From Nocardia sp. BMG51109 (GTDB lineage: Bacteria > Actinomycetota > Actinomycetes > Mycobacteriales > Mycobacteriaceae): a DNA stretch of 64,000 nt. Below are positions 45,075 through 54,508 of the stretch, piece after piece. The translations under genes and the position numbers were made by a program. The stretch is taken from the NCBI RefSeq assembly GCF_000526215.1, contig NZ_JAFQ01000004.1:1550001-1614000 (forward strand). The letters run 5' to 3'. The first letter of the stretch is position 1. Every line of letters starts with the position of its first letter. The notes beneath the pieces are model-generated. The model saw only the letters and a program-made list of their open reading frames with translations. It ran no database searches and had not been told where the DNA came from.

Positions 45075-45494
45075 ATGACAACGAAGACCGACCATCCGGC
45101 TCGCACGGCCGGTTACGCCTCCCAGGCCGCGGTACGCGCCCGCGACAAGGCGGCGTGGCTCGAACTGTTCGCCGCCGACGGCATCGTCGAGGATCCGATC
45201 GGGCCCTCGGTGTTCGACCCGGAGGGCAAGGGGCATCGCGGCCGCGATGCCATCGCAGCCTTCTGGGACAAATCGATCGGCGCCACCGAGGCGATCGAGT
45301 TCCTCTTCGACGACTCTTTCGCCTGCGGCAACGAGGTCGCGTTCACCGGGACGATCCGCAGCCACATCGGTGGTCAGGTGATCGATGCCGAGGGCGTGTT
45401 CACCTACCGGGTCGACGACGACGACGGCAAGATCCTGGCCCTGCGCGCGTTCTGGGAGGCCGAACGCGCCATGCAGACCATGAAACCAGCCTGA
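45075..45494 (+). CDS. SnoaL/NTF2-fold, ketosteroid-isomerase-like protein
   Basis: 139 residues with AGGAG 6 nt before the ATG. The NTF2 fold is suggested by YASQAAVRARDKAAWLELFAADGIVEDPIGPS (broken as LELFAADGIVEDPIGPS), GRDAIAAFWDKSI and a closing LRAFWEAERAMQ strand. Delta5-3-ketosteroid isomerases share this fold with catalytic Tyr/Asp residues; Asp in VEDPIG is a candidate. Its place directly after ltp3 supports a steroid substrate, but a non-catalytic role is equally possible. Confidence 0.82.
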   Translation: MTTKTDHPARTAGYASQAAVRARDKAAWLELFAADGIVEDPIGPSVFDPEGKGHRGRDAIAAFWDKSIGATEAIEFLFDDSFACGNEVAFTGTIRSHIGGQVIDAEGVFTYRVDDDDGKILALRAFWEAERAMQTMKPA

Positions 45495-45543
45495 CACCAG
45501 CGCTTTCGGTGCGAGCCGAAGGGACTCGGTGGGGACCGAGAAA

Positions 45544-45572
45544 GGGGCGGACACCCAATGGGTGTCCGCCCC
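45544..45572. terminator. Bidirectional terminator hairpin between isomerase-like gene and cyp125
   Basis: GGGGCGGACACCC and GGGTGTCCGCCCC pair perfectly (13 bp) around an AAT loop. It lies between two convergent genes, 50 bp past one stop and 20 bp past the other. A smaller hairpin (CTCGGT, GGGG, ACCGAG) is just upstream at 45525-45540. Confidence 0.8.
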
Positions 45573-45591
45573 TCCGACGTAAGGCGCCCAG

Positions 45592-46863
45592 TCAGTGCGC
45601 CACCGGGCAGCCCGATCCCTTGTAGTCCACCTGGAACTCCTTGATGCCGTTCAGCCAGCCGGACCGCAGCCGCTGCGGGTCGCCCAGCTTGGAGATGTCG
45701 GGCAGGTGGTCCGCGATGGCGTTGAAGATCAGGTCGATCTCCAGCCGGGCCAGGTTGGCGCCGATACAGAAGTGCGCGCCCGTACCGCCGAAGGCCAGGT
45801 GCGGGTTGGGATCACGGGTGATGTCGAAGGTGTACGGGTCGTCGAAGACCTCCTCGTCGAAGTTCGCCGAGCGGTACACCAGCAGCACGCGCTGCCCCTT
45901 CTCGATCCGCACGCCACCGAGTTCGGTGTCCTCGAGCGCGGTGCGCTGGAACGTGCTCACCGGGGTGCCCCAGCGGATGATCTCCTCGGCGGCGGTCTTG
46001 GGCCGCTCGGCCTTGAAAAGCTCCCACTGATCGGGATTGTCGAGGAAGGCGACCATGCCGTGCGAGATCGCGTTGCGGGTGGTCTCGTTGCCGGCCACGG
46101 CCAGCAGGATCACGAAGAACCCGAACTCCTCGGAGGTCAGCATCTCCCCGTCGACGTCGGCATGCAGCAGCTCGGTCACGATGTCGTCGGCGGGGGACGC
46201 CTTCCGCGCCTCGGCCATCTGCCAGGCATAGCCCAGGATCTCGGTGGATGCGGCGAGGGGATCGACATCGGCGTACTCGGGATCGTCGTATCCGGTCATC
46301 TCGTTGGACCACTGGAAGACCTTCATCCGGTCCTCCTGCGGGATGCCGATCAGCTCGGCGATCGCCTGCAGCGGCAGCTCGCACGCCACCTGCGTGACGA
46401 AATCTCCCGAGCCGGCCTCGGCGGCCGCCGCCACGATGGATTCGGCCCGGGACGACAGCTCCTCGCGCAGCCCGTTGATCGCGCGCGGGGTGAAGCCCTT
46501 GGAGATCAGCTTGCGCATCCGGGTGTGCTGCGGCGCGTCCTGGTTGAGCAGGACGAACCGCTGCAACTCGATCTGCTCGCGCTTGATGTCGTCGTTGAAT
46601 CGCGGAAGAGCGGTGTTCTCGAAGTTCGAGAACACATCACTGCGCCGCGACACCTCCTTGACATCGGCATGCTTGGTGACGACCCAGAATCCGTCGTCCG
46701 GGAAGCCGCCGACGGCGGGCGACTTCGGGTTCCACCAGATGGGAGCGGTGCGGCGTAGCTCGGCCAGTTCTTCCACCGGTACCCGCTGGGACCACATCTC
46801 CGGGTCCGTGACGTCGAAATTCTCCGGAATGTTCGGCCGCGCCGCCGCACTGGTGTCAACCAC
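45592..46863 (-). CDS. cyp125: Cytochrome P450 CYP125 (sterol C26/C27 hydroxylase)
   Basis: 423 residues from a GTG at 46863 with GGAGGAG 7 nt upstream; the frame is open further upstream but has no site. I-helix AVAGNETTRN, K-helix EEIIR, and haem ligand Cys366 in FGGTGAHFCIGANLARL. The RPNIPENFDVTDPEMW start and the RLRSGWLNGIKEFQVDY end match CYP125 (Rv3545c) closely. It oxidises the terminal methyl of cholest-4-en-3-one to the 26-oic acid, starting side-chain degradation. A KstR box lies 22 bp upstream. Confidence 0.95.
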   Translation of the reverse strand: MVDTSAAARPNIPENFDVTDPEMWSQRVPVEELAELRRTAPIWWNPKSPAVGGFPDDGFWVVTKHADVKEVSRRSDVFSNFENTALPRFNDDIKREQIELQRFVLLNQDAPQHTRMRKLISKGFTPRAINGLREELSSRAESIVAAAAEAGSGDFVTQVACELPLQAIAELIGIPQEDRMKVFQWSNEMTGYDDPEYADVDPLAASTEILGYAWQMAEARKASPADDIVTELLHADVDGEMLTSEEFGFFVILLAVAGNETTRNAISHGMVAFLDNPDQWELFKAERPKTAAEEIIRWGTPVSTFQRTALEDTELGGVRIEKGQRVLLVYRSANFDEEVFDDPYTFDITRDPNPHLAFGGTGAHFCIGANLARLEIDLIFNAIADHLPDISKLGDPQRLRSGWLNGIKEFQVDYKGSGCPVAH

Positions 46864-46884
46864 CGGCTGTCTCCTCCAACTGAC

Positions 46885-46898
46885 TGGAACAGGTTCTA
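46885..46898. promoter_or_regulatory. KstR operator upstream of cyp125
   Basis: TGGAACAGGTTCTA matches TnnAACnnGTTnnA fully. It is in the 146-bp divergent region shared with fadA5, on the cyp125 side. Confidence 0.82.
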
Positions 46899-46955
46899 CC
46901 AACATTGAAGCACACGAGGTACAAATACATGAAGACCCAGCAAAGAAGCCGATGA

Positions 46956-48173
<1,218 letters not shown>

Positions 48174-48533
48174 GCACAATCGGGATCGCCCGTCGCAGTT
48201 GAACGTTCATCCGCAGGACAGCTGAACGTGGCGTACGCCACACAAAACTCGGTACAGAAAAGCGGATGAGACGTCAGCTATCTTGTGGTTACCGTAGGCC
48301 CGTCGGGCAAGACCTTCGCGACGGGCCAGAACCCCCCTCCACCAGCGGTTCCCAACTACCGTTGCGGTGGCCCGCAAACGCCCCGGCCATACCCGGTTAC
48401 GGAACCAGGCCCCTGGAAGCTTCAAGGAAATCGCGAATCAGGCGTAGGTTTTCAGTTACTCAGCCGCTAATATCAATGATACGTATCCGAGATAACGACT
48501 GTTAGTACAGCGAAGGGAATTGGGCGGCTCACA
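48174..48533. other. Intergenic stretch, 360 bp, upstream of the EspR-like gene
   Basis: No gene seen. It contains the perfect palindrome GTGGCGTACGCCAC (48228-48241) and an AT-rich island at about 48465-48515 (for example AATATCAATGATACGTATC), which is probably the promoter of the XRE gene. Confidence 0.55.
48228..48241. promoter_or_regulatory. Perfect 14-bp palindrome GTGGCGTACGCCAC
   Basis: Fully symmetrical, about 290 bp upstream of the XRE gene and 55 bp past the fadA5 stop. It has the form of a dimeric regulator site; the protein is unknown. Confidence 0.45.
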
Positions 48534-48950
48534 ATGGCTGATTTCGCGGCGCGGCTGAACAAGCTGTTCGAAACCGTGCATCCCCCGGGGCGTAAGCCGC
48601 ACACCAACGCCGAGGTGGCGGCTGCGCTGACGGCCTCAGGCCATCCGATCTCGAAACCGTATCTCTCGCAGTTGCGGTCGGGACAGCGGACCAATCCGTC
48701 CGACGAGACGGTGGCCGCGTTGGCGAAGTTCTTCAAGGTCAAACCGGACTACTTCTTCAACGACATCTACGCCGCCAAGATCGACCACGATCTGGAGCTA
48801 CTGTCCCAGCTGCAAGGCTACGGACTGCGGCGGTTGTCGAGTAGAGCGTTCGACCTCTCCGAAGAATCGCAGAACCTCCTGACCTCGATGGCCGAGAAAC
48901 TGCGGGCGAGCGAGGGTCTGCCCGAGATCCCGCCGGACGGCACGGAATAG
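48534..48950 (+). CDS. EspR-like XRE-family DNA-binding protein
   Basis: 138 residues. The N-terminal DFAARLNKLFETVHPPGRKPHTNAEVAAALT (broken as FAARLNKLFETVHPPGR), the recognition region SKPYLSQLRSGQRTNPSDETV and AALAKFFKVKPDYFF match mycobacterial EspR (AARLNRLFDTVYPPGR, PYLSQLRSGNRTNPS). The C-terminal ~50 residues would be the dimerisation helices. EspR is a nucleoid-associated regulator of secretion and envelope genes. It faces a four-ORF operon holding a repetitive secreted protein and has its own terminator. Confidence 0.87.
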   Translation: MADFAARLNKLFETVHPPGRKPHTNAEVAAALTASGHPISKPYLSQLRSGQRTNPSDETVAALAKFFKVKPDYFFNDIYAAKIDHDLELLSQLQGYGLRRLSSRAFDLSEESQNLLTSMAEKLRASEGLPEIPPDGTE

Positions 48951-49264
48951 CAAGTCCCACAGGGCGACACAGTGCGGCGCACGGAACCGCACTGTGTTTG
49001 TTTTGCGGCTCGGGACCGAAGCGGTGACGCTTCGGCCCTAGTCGTGTCCGCTTCTTCCTCGGTTGTGTGAGGGGGCCCATTTCCTGCTGCCGCGCGCACG
49101 GCGCCGTGCGTTGCGCGCAGGACGGCTTGCCCGAGCGCGTTGTATGTTCTGTGATCCACGCCGCCAGACCGATCGGTCCGGCGAATACCCGGCGTCTGTG
49201 ATTCGCCCCGCCGGTGTGGCCGTGGCGGACCCCGCCGGTATGGCCGCAGCGGACTCAGCGTAAT
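48951..49264. other. Intergenic stretch, 314 bp, between convergent genes
   Basis: No gene seen. After the terminator it carries an approximate 24-bp direct repeat at about 49208-49257 (GCCGGTGTGGCCGTGGCGGA and GCCGGTATGGCCGCAGCGGA). Confidence 0.5.
48967..49004 (+). terminator. Rho-independent terminator after the EspR-like gene
   Basis: ACACAGTGCGG pairs with CCGCACTGTGT (11 bp perfect) and is followed by TTGTTTT, a textbook stem plus T-tract 17 bp past the stop. Confidence 0.85.
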
Positions 49265-50290
49265 TCAGCCGCGCTGGGATGCGGCGGACCGCGGCTCGGG
49301 CGGGTAAGCCTCGAAGGCTCGGGCGATGGCCTGCACCCAGCCTCGTGGGCTCAGCCCCTCCGGCGGTGCGATCCACCGTGCGTCGATCACCACGTCGCCG
49401 AGCGGGTTACGCGCCCACCGCGCGACGAGATCGGCCCGCTCCGTGATGGAACCCGTCGGCCGGCCCGCGTCCACCAGTTCGATGCCGCCACCGGACAGCA
49501 GATACAGCGCGTCCATGATCTGCGCCACCTGGTCGGAGGCCTTGAGCTGGGTGGTGGACCCGGTCTGGTCCTTCGCCACCACCTCCGGGAAACGGCCGGT
49601 CATGGTGCGATGCAGCGGCCGAATCTGGCGCAGCAGCAAGCGGGCTCGCGCCCACAGCTCGATCACGATCCACACCGCCCCGACCGCGACCAGCAGGCTC
49701 GCGACCTGCCAGGCCGGCCAGAACCAACCGGCGTGGCCGGGCCCCGCGGGCGGGTAGTCCATGGCCAGGCGCCGGATGGACAGCACCGACAGCACGCCGA
49801 CCAGAATGGTGCCCGCGGTGTAGAGGGCGATGCCGCGGCCCAGTGCCGTCCAGTCCAGATTGCGCAGGCCCGTGATCGCGATGAACAGACAACCCAGCAG
49901 CGTCACCGCCCAGCCGAACAGGGTCGACCAGGCGAGGGTGACGGCGATCGAGACCACACCCGCGGCATAGATGAATGCGGCGATCTGGCGCAGGTTGGTG
50001 CGCGACACGATCGGCCAGGCGGCCGCGGCCACCACCGAGGTCGCCACGGTGAACAGCAGCCAGGCCGCCACGTGCAGCCGATCGGCGAACATCTGCCCGC
50101 GAATTCCGTTGGGCAGCAGGTGGTCCAGAGCCACGGCAACCTCGGGAATGGTCACCGTGGCCGCCGCCGCGACGGCCGCCACCGCGACCACGATCGCGAC
50201 CCGGGCCGTCGTCGCCGGCTTCACCAGCACGCGCCCGACGCGCGCACCGGCGGCCATCCACACCAGCAGAGCGGTGAGCCAGAACGTCAT
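49265..50290 (-). CDS. Seven-helix membrane protein, MAB_1171c/DUF6545-like
   Basis: 341 residues from the ATG at 50290, which overlaps the stop of the preceding small ORF (ATGA). About seven membrane segments fill residues 1-220; the C-terminal third is soluble and carries the LWARARLLLRQIRPLHRTM motif followed by QIMDALYLL, the pattern of the DUF6545 family. Related genes are typically found beside XRE regulators and ImmA/IrrE-type peptidases in actinomycetes, as here. No transport substrate is known. Confidence 0.78.
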   Translation of the reverse strand: MTFWLTALLVWMAAGARVGRVLVKPATTARVAIVVAVAAVAAAATVTIPEVAVALDHLLPNGIRGQMFADRLHVAAWLLFTVATSVVAAAAWPIVSRTNLRQIAAFIYAAGVVSIAVTLAWSTLFGWAVTLLGCLFIAITGLRNLDWTALGRGIALYTAGTILVGVLSVLSIRRLAMDYPPAGPGHAGWFWPAWQVASLLVAVGAVWIVIELWARARLLLRQIRPLHRTMTGRFPEVVAKDQTGSTTQLKASDQVAQIMDALYLLSGGGIELVDAGRPTGSITERADLVARWARNPLGDVVIDARWIAPPEGLSPRGWVQAIARAFEAYPPEPRSAASQRG

Positions 50291-50499
50291 GCTGCGTACT
50301 CCCCTGCCTCGATCGTGCCGGCCATACCGTGTCCGTCGCCCATGCCGCACCCGTCTCCGGGACGACCGAGGGGCCCTCCGTGGTTACGCACGCCGCCTCC
50401 TGCGGGCCCTGACTCGGTCATGCCGCGACCGTTTTCGGGATGACCGAGGGGCCCTCCGTGGTTACGCACGCTGCCTCCTGCGGGCCCTGACTCGGTCAT
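50287..50499 (-). CDS. 70-aa ORF encoded by two palindromic repeat units
   Basis: It runs from an ATGA overlap with the metallopeptidase stop to an ATGA overlap with the membrane-protein start. Residues 1-26 and 27-52 are near-identical (MTESGPAGGSVRNHGGPLGH and MTESGPAGGGVRNHGGPLGR), followed by an 18-residue tail. Whether the peptide is made or the frame only keeps ribosomes moving is unknown; the repeat origin argues against a classical protein. Confidence 0.4.
   Translation of the reverse strand: MTESGPAGGSVRNHGGPLGHPENGRGMTESGPAGGGVRNHGGPLGRPGDGCGMGDGHGMAGTIEAGEYAA
50362..50499. repeat. Tandem pair of palindromic repeat units (period 78 bp)
   Basis: Units at 50440-50499 (arms ATGACCGAG/CTCGGTCAT, perfect 9 bp) and 50362-50421 (one arm with a single T-to-C change that becomes a wobble pair). 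The core shares TCAGGGCC, GGAGGC and GCGTAACCACGGAGGG with the 41.4 and 20.7 kb elements. Confidence 0.87.
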
Positions 50500-51011
50500 C
50501 CCAGTGCCTCGTCGAATCGCAGGACCGAGACGCCGGCGCCTCGGTTGTGGAATACGCGCAGCCGGGTCATCAGCATGCTGGCGAAGGTCTCGGCCTCCCA
50601 TTCGCACTGCTCGTCCTCGCCGTCGTCGACGACCTGCTGATGCGCCCGCTGGCTGAGCATGTAGGCGATCAGGTCGTCGCTCGCCTCCATCGTGACCTCC
50701 GGCGCCGGTGCGCCGGGGTGGTCGAAGACGATGTGCCCCAGTTCGTGGGCCAGAGTGTGCTCGCGCGTGGGCAGCGACGGCGCCAACACGATCACGTCCT
50801 TCTCCGGGAAGATGCGCCGCTGTCCGCAGACGCCCGGGCCCAACTCGCCGCTGGCGCCGATCTCGATCGGGCGGCGGCGCTCCGCCGAGACGGCCTGTAC
50901 GACCTCGTCGAGGGTGGTGGCGTCGTAGTCGGCCGCCACCGCGCAGACCGCGTCGACAGCCGCCGCGACCCGGCGGTAGGAGCGGCCACTCTGTATGCGA
51001 CTTTCCGTCAT
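50496..51011 (-). CDS. ImmA/IrrE-type (M78) zinc metallopeptidase
   Basis: 171 residues. The zinc motif AHELGH places His89, Glu90 and His93; the third ligand is probably in ECEWEAETFASMLM, where a conserved Glu/Asp follows, as in ImmA/IrrE. Such peptidases often cleave a cognate XRE regulator to derepress genes; the EspR-like protein 1.5 kb away is a candidate substrate, which is inference. It starts 13 bp after the secreted repeat protein's stop and is coupled downstream by ATGA. Confidence 0.85.
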   Translation of the reverse strand: MTESRIQSGRSYRRVAAAVDAVCAVAADYDATTLDEVVQAVSAERRRPIEIGASGELGPGVCGQRRIFPEKDVIVLAPSLPTREHTLAHELGHIVFDHPGAPAPEVTMEASDDLIAYMLSQRAHQQVVDDGEDEQCEWEAETFASMLMTRLRVFHNRGAGVSVLRFDEALG

Positions 51012-51024
51012 CGGTCACCCCTCA

Positions 51025-52347
51025 TCAGAAGAATTGCGCGCGAGCGGCGTCGATGCGGGCCTGGGCGGCCGAAGCGCTCTGGAAGCTCACCGCACCGGAG
51101 CCGGCCGCGGCCAGCGCCATCGCCGCCAGGCCGCCGACCACGCTCAGCACCTTGATGGGCGGGAGCAGATCGGAGTCGGAGGTCGGGCGCACGGCCTGGT
51201 TCGGCTGCGCCTGGGCCACCGGAGGCGGCGGCTGTGGGGCCGGGGGCGGGGGCGGCGCGGGGGCTGCGGGGGCGGCCGGGGGCGCGGCCGCGGGAATCGG
51301 CGGGGGGACCACCGCGGGAAGCGCCGGGACCGGCGGCACGGGGACCGGCGGGATCGCGAGCGGCGGTGCGGGCACCGCCGGCGGGGGCGGCACCGGAACC
51401 GGCTGCAGGAGCAGCAAGAGCAGCAGCGGCGAAAGCACCGCCGCGGAACCGACGGCGGCCGAACCCACCGCGGCGGAACCTGTTGCGGCGGAACCGAGTC
51501 CGGCCGATCCGGTGGCGGCGGAACCGGTGCCCAGCAGAGCCGCCAGCGCCGAACCGGACCCCACGGCGGCCGAACCGGTCGCCGCCGAACCCGTACCCAG
51601 CAGCGCGGCCAGCGCCGAACCGGACCCGACCGCGGCCGAACCGGTCGCGGCGGAACCCGTACCGAGCAGCGCGGCCAACGCGGAGCCGGTGGCCGAGCCC
51701 GTACCCAGGAGCGCGGCGCCCGCCGCGGAGCCGGTGCCGGCGAGGGGCGGGCCGACGACCGAACCGGTACCCGCCAGCGCCGAACCGGTGCCGGCCGCGG
51801 CGGAACCGGTCGCCGCCGAGCCGGTGGCGCCGGCCGCGGAACCCGCGCCGAGTGCGGCCGAACCGGTACCCGCGGCCGCGGAACCCACTGCGGCAGAGCC
51901 GGTTCCACCGACCGCCGCGGAACCCGTACCGGCGGCGGCCGAACCCGCGCCCAGGATTCCGGCCGATCCGGTGCCGAGGATGGCGGGCAATCCGAGCAGG
52001 CCGGCATCGATCCGACCGGCGTCCTGCACCGGAGCGGAGCCGGGGTCGGTCGATGAGGTCCGGTTCTCCGAAGGTGCCGACCCCGGAGCCTGATTGTGCG
52101 GGGACACTGCGCCCGAGCCTTCACCCTGTGCAGGCACCGCGCCCGAACCCTGATTCTGCGGAGGCACCGAATCGGTCGATCGGCCCGGAATCGTGAGGGG
52201 GACGCCGTCCGAACTCCCGGAATCCGGCGGCGCGCAGTGCGGGCAGGGGTCACCCGGCTGGGCCTGCGCAGCGAGTGGGCCGAGCACGCCGGAGCCGCCG
52301 ACTATCCCGGCTACCACCACTACGCGCGCTATGCGACCAACGGCCAT
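51025..52347 (-). CDS. Secreted Gly-Ser-Ala repeat protein with Pro-rich stalk and C-terminal membrane segment
   Basis: 440 residues. Signal peptide 1-30 (ending AAQAQ), then a CPHC pair at 35-38, a polar linker, a GTGSAA-type repeat region (about 125-305) that includes a 22-residue unit repeated two to three times, a Leu run (308-314), a Pro-rich stalk (315-385) and a hydrophobic segment (about 399-417) before a short tail. It looks like a surface protein held in the membrane. Composition recalls PE-PGRS-type repeats but no PE domain is present. It heads the operon with the M78 peptidase. Confidence 0.72.
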   Translation of the reverse strand: MAVGRIARVVVVAGIVGGSGVLGPLAAQAQPGDPCPHCAPPDSGSSDGVPLTIPGRSTDSVPPQNQGSGAVPAQGEGSGAVSPHNQAPGSAPSENRTSSTDPGSAPVQDAGRIDAGLLGLPAILGTGSAGILGAGSAAAGTGSAAVGGTGSAAVGSAAAGTGSAALGAGSAAGATGSAATGSAAAGTGSALAGTGSVVGPPLAGTGSAAGAALLGTGSATGSALAALLGTGSAATGSAAVGSGSALAALLGTGSAATGSAAVGSGSALAALLGTGSAATGSAGLGSAATGSAAVGSAAVGSAAVLSPLLLLLLLQPVPVPPPPAVPAPPLAIPPVPVPPVPALPAVVPPPIPAAAPPAAPAAPAPPPPPAPQPPPPVAQAQPNQAVRPTSDSDLLPPIKVLSVVGGLAAMALAAAGSGAVSFQSASAAQARIDAARAQFF

Positions 52348-52711
52348 GCGCTTGCCTTCCCCTCATCTTTCAGCGCAGATCTGCACCCGGTCGCGATCTC
52401 ATCCCGGATTACAACGGATTTTGATCATCATAACTGCCGGGTGTTTGCTCACGCAGGCGGATGGTGTGACCTGTTTCACCGCATTGCGCACAGTTGAATC
52501 GACGGTTCTCGGCGGATCGGCGAGGAACCCCGGACGCTCCTGTGCACCGGCGGACGGCGTATGCACTGGTCCGACCGAGGTTCGGATCAGTGCGCACGTC
52601 GGCTACTCGCACAACGTCATTCGATGCCGGCCGCGGGCCGGATCGCTGCCGCGGGGAAGGTGCGGCGAGTCGCGCGATCCGGCCTTGGCGTGTCGAGTAG
52701 GGGGTAAGGAA
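52348..52711. other. Intergenic stretch, 364 bp
   Basis: No gene seen. The part at 52380-52450 is AT-rich for this genome (ATTTTGATCATCATAACTG) and probably holds the promoter of the repeat protein. The rest leads to the SDR gene stop. Confidence 0.5.
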
Positions 52712-53626
52712 TCAGGCGCCGTAGACGGGCTCCGGCGGCGTCGCCTCGGCAATCAGCTCGCGCACCGCCGAACCGAGCTCCGCGGGAGCCCAGCGGGCGC
52801 CGCGGTCGACCGGTACGCCGTGCCGCCAGCCGTCGGCCAGGGCCACCTTGCCGCCCTCCACCTCGAACACGCGCCCGGTCACCCCGGCGGAATCCGGGCT
52901 GCCCAGCCAGACCACCAGCGGAGAGATGTTCTCCGGGGCCATGGCGTCGAACCCGCCCTCCGGCTTGGCCATCATGTCGGCGAAGACGGTCTCGGTCATT
53001 CGGGTGCGGGCGCTGGGGGCGATGGCGTTCACGGTGATCCCGTAGCGGCCGAACTCCGCGGCGGCCGTGATCGTGAGCGCGGCGATGCCCGCCTTGGCGG
53101 CGCCGTAGTTGCCCTGACCGACGCTGCCCTGCAGGCCGGCGCCGGATGTGGTGTTGACGATGCGCGCGTCGACGGCCCGTCCGGCCTTCGATTCCCCGCG
53201 CCAGTACTCGGCGGCGTGCCGCATGGTCGCGAAGTGCCCCTTGAGGTGCACCCGGACGACCGCGTCCCACTCCTGTTCGGACAGGTTGACCAGCATCCGG
53301 TCGCGGACGATGCCGGCGTTGTTGACCAGCGCGTCCAGCCGGCCGAAGGTCTCCACGGCCTGGTCGACCAGGCGCTTGGCGCCCGCCCAGTCGGCGACGT
53401 CGTCACCGTTCACGACGGCCTTGCCGCCGAGTTCCAGGATCTCCTCCACGACCTGGGCGGCCGGGGAGTCCTCGCTGCGGGTGCCGTCGAGTTCGGCGCC
53501 CAGATCGTTGACCACCACGTTGGCCCCCGCCGCGGCGAAGGCCAGCGCGTGCGCCCGGCCGATGCCGCCGCCCGCTCCGGTCACGATGACTGTGCGCCCG
53601 GCGCAGATCCCCTCGTTGTCCGCCAT
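52712..53626 (-). CDS. Short-chain dehydrogenase (Rv3548c-like)
   Basis: 304 residues from the ATG at 53626. TGAGGGIGRAHALAFA binds the cofactor, NNAG and the YGAAKAG catalytic pair are intact, and NDLGAELDGT suggests NAD+ preference (Asp after the second strand). It closely resembles Hsd4A-type 3-hydroxyacyl-CoA dehydrogenases of peroxisomal MFE-2 kind. Its place matches Rv3548c in the KstR2 regulon; its exact step is not established. It follows the next SDR on the same strand after a 64-bp gap. Confidence 0.86.
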   Translation of the reverse strand: MADNEGICAGRTVIVTGAGGGIGRAHALAFAAAGANVVVNDLGAELDGTRSEDSPAAQVVEEILELGGKAVVNGDDVADWAGAKRLVDQAVETFGRLDALVNNAGIVRDRMLVNLSEQEWDAVVRVHLKGHFATMRHAAEYWRGESKAGRAVDARIVNTTSGAGLQGSVGQGNYGAAKAGIAALTITAAAEFGRYGITVNAIAPSARTRMTETVFADMMAKPEGGFDAMAPENISPLVVWLGSPDSAGVTGRVFEVEGGKVALADGWRHGVPVDRGARWAPAELGSAVRELIAEATPPEPVYGA

Positions 53627-53690
53627 GTTCTCCGCTCTCGTTTCCGTTGTGCTGTCGTGCGATTGGTCCGCTGCTGCCCTGTCCGCTCCG

Positions 53691-54497
53691 CTACCTCGAC
53701 TCCGAGGCACCCGCGGACGACGGCTCGTTGGCGGTCGCGGCCGCCAGGAATGCGGGGCGCTCGCCGCCGCCGTGCACCAGCAGCGAGGTGCCGCTGACGT
53801 AGCCGGCGAGCGGGGAGGCGAGGAAGGCGGCCACTCCGCCGATGTCCTCGGGGGTGGCCATGCGCTGCATCGGGATGGTGGTCTCCACCGCGGCGACCCC
53901 GGCCTCGTCGCCGTAGTGCAGGTGACTGGATTCGGTGTGCACCATGCCGACGATCACCGAATTGACCCGGACCTTCGGCGCCCACTCCACCGCCAGCGAC
54001 TGCACCAGGCTGTCCAGGCCGGCCTTGGCGGCGCCGTAGGCGGCGGTCCCCGGCGAGGGCCGGTGGCCGCTCACGCTGGAGATCATCACGACCGAGCCGC
54101 CGCCGGGCTGATCCTGCATCACGGCATTGGCCGCCTGAGAAATCGCCAGCGGGGCAAGAAGATTCAGCTCGATGATCTTCGAGTGGAACTTGCGGCCGGC
54201 GTCCGCCGCGAGGGCGAACGGGGAACCACCGGCATTGTTCACCACGTGGTCGATCCGGCCGTGCCGCTCGACGATCGTCTCGATCAGCGCCGGCACCGCA
54301 TCGCCGTCGCGCACATCGCACGGGACGAATTCGGCCGTGCGGCCGGAACTGGTGACCGGGGCGTCGGCGGGGCGGCGCGCGCAGGTCACCACGGTTGCGC
54401 CGGCATCCAGGAACACCCGGCTGATACCGGCGCCCACGCCGCGCACGCCGCCGGTGACCAGGACGACCGCTCCGGAGAGATCCACTTCGATTGCCAC
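53691..54497 (-). CDS. Short-chain dehydrogenase (Rv3549c-like)
   Basis: 268 residues. VTGGVRGVGAGISRVFL, NNAGGSPF, SSVSGHRPS and AYGAAKAG are all present. CARRPADAP after strand 2 suggests NADP preference. It is divergent from echA20 and shares with it the KstR2-type site at 54509, so it is likely induced by HIP-derived CoA thioesters. The substrate is probably a C/D-ring intermediate but is not determined here. Confidence 0.86.
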   Translation of the reverse strand: MAIEVDLSGAVVLVTGGVRGVGAGISRVFLDAGATVVTCARRPADAPVTSSGRTAEFVPCDVRDGDAVPALIETIVERHGRIDHVVNNAGGSPFALAADAGRKFHSKIIELNLLAPLAISQAANAVMQDQPGGGSVVMISSVSGHRPSPGTAAYGAAKAGLDSLVQSLAVEWAPKVRVNSVIVGMVHTESSHLHYGDEAGVAAVETTIPMQRMATPEDIGGVAAFLASPLAGYVSGTSLLVHGGGERPAFLAAATANEPSSAGASESR

Positions 54498-54508
54498 CGT
54501 GATAACCT

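Noticed and set aside
42736..45081. Long open frame on the minus strand across ltp4, ltp3 and the gap
   Set aside because: Antisense to two clear thiolase-like genes. A protein-like acidic run lies in the 44.8-45.0 kb gap, but it has no independent start or stop.
45525..45540. Small hairpin CTCGGT/ACCGAG as a further copy of the palindromic repeat
   Set aside because: It lacks the conserved core; it is simply part of the terminator region.
48280..48315. Partial match to the repeat core (GTGGTTACCGTAGGCCCGTC)
   Set aside because: Only the TGGTTAC part matches, the arms do not pair as in the other units, so it is probably chance.
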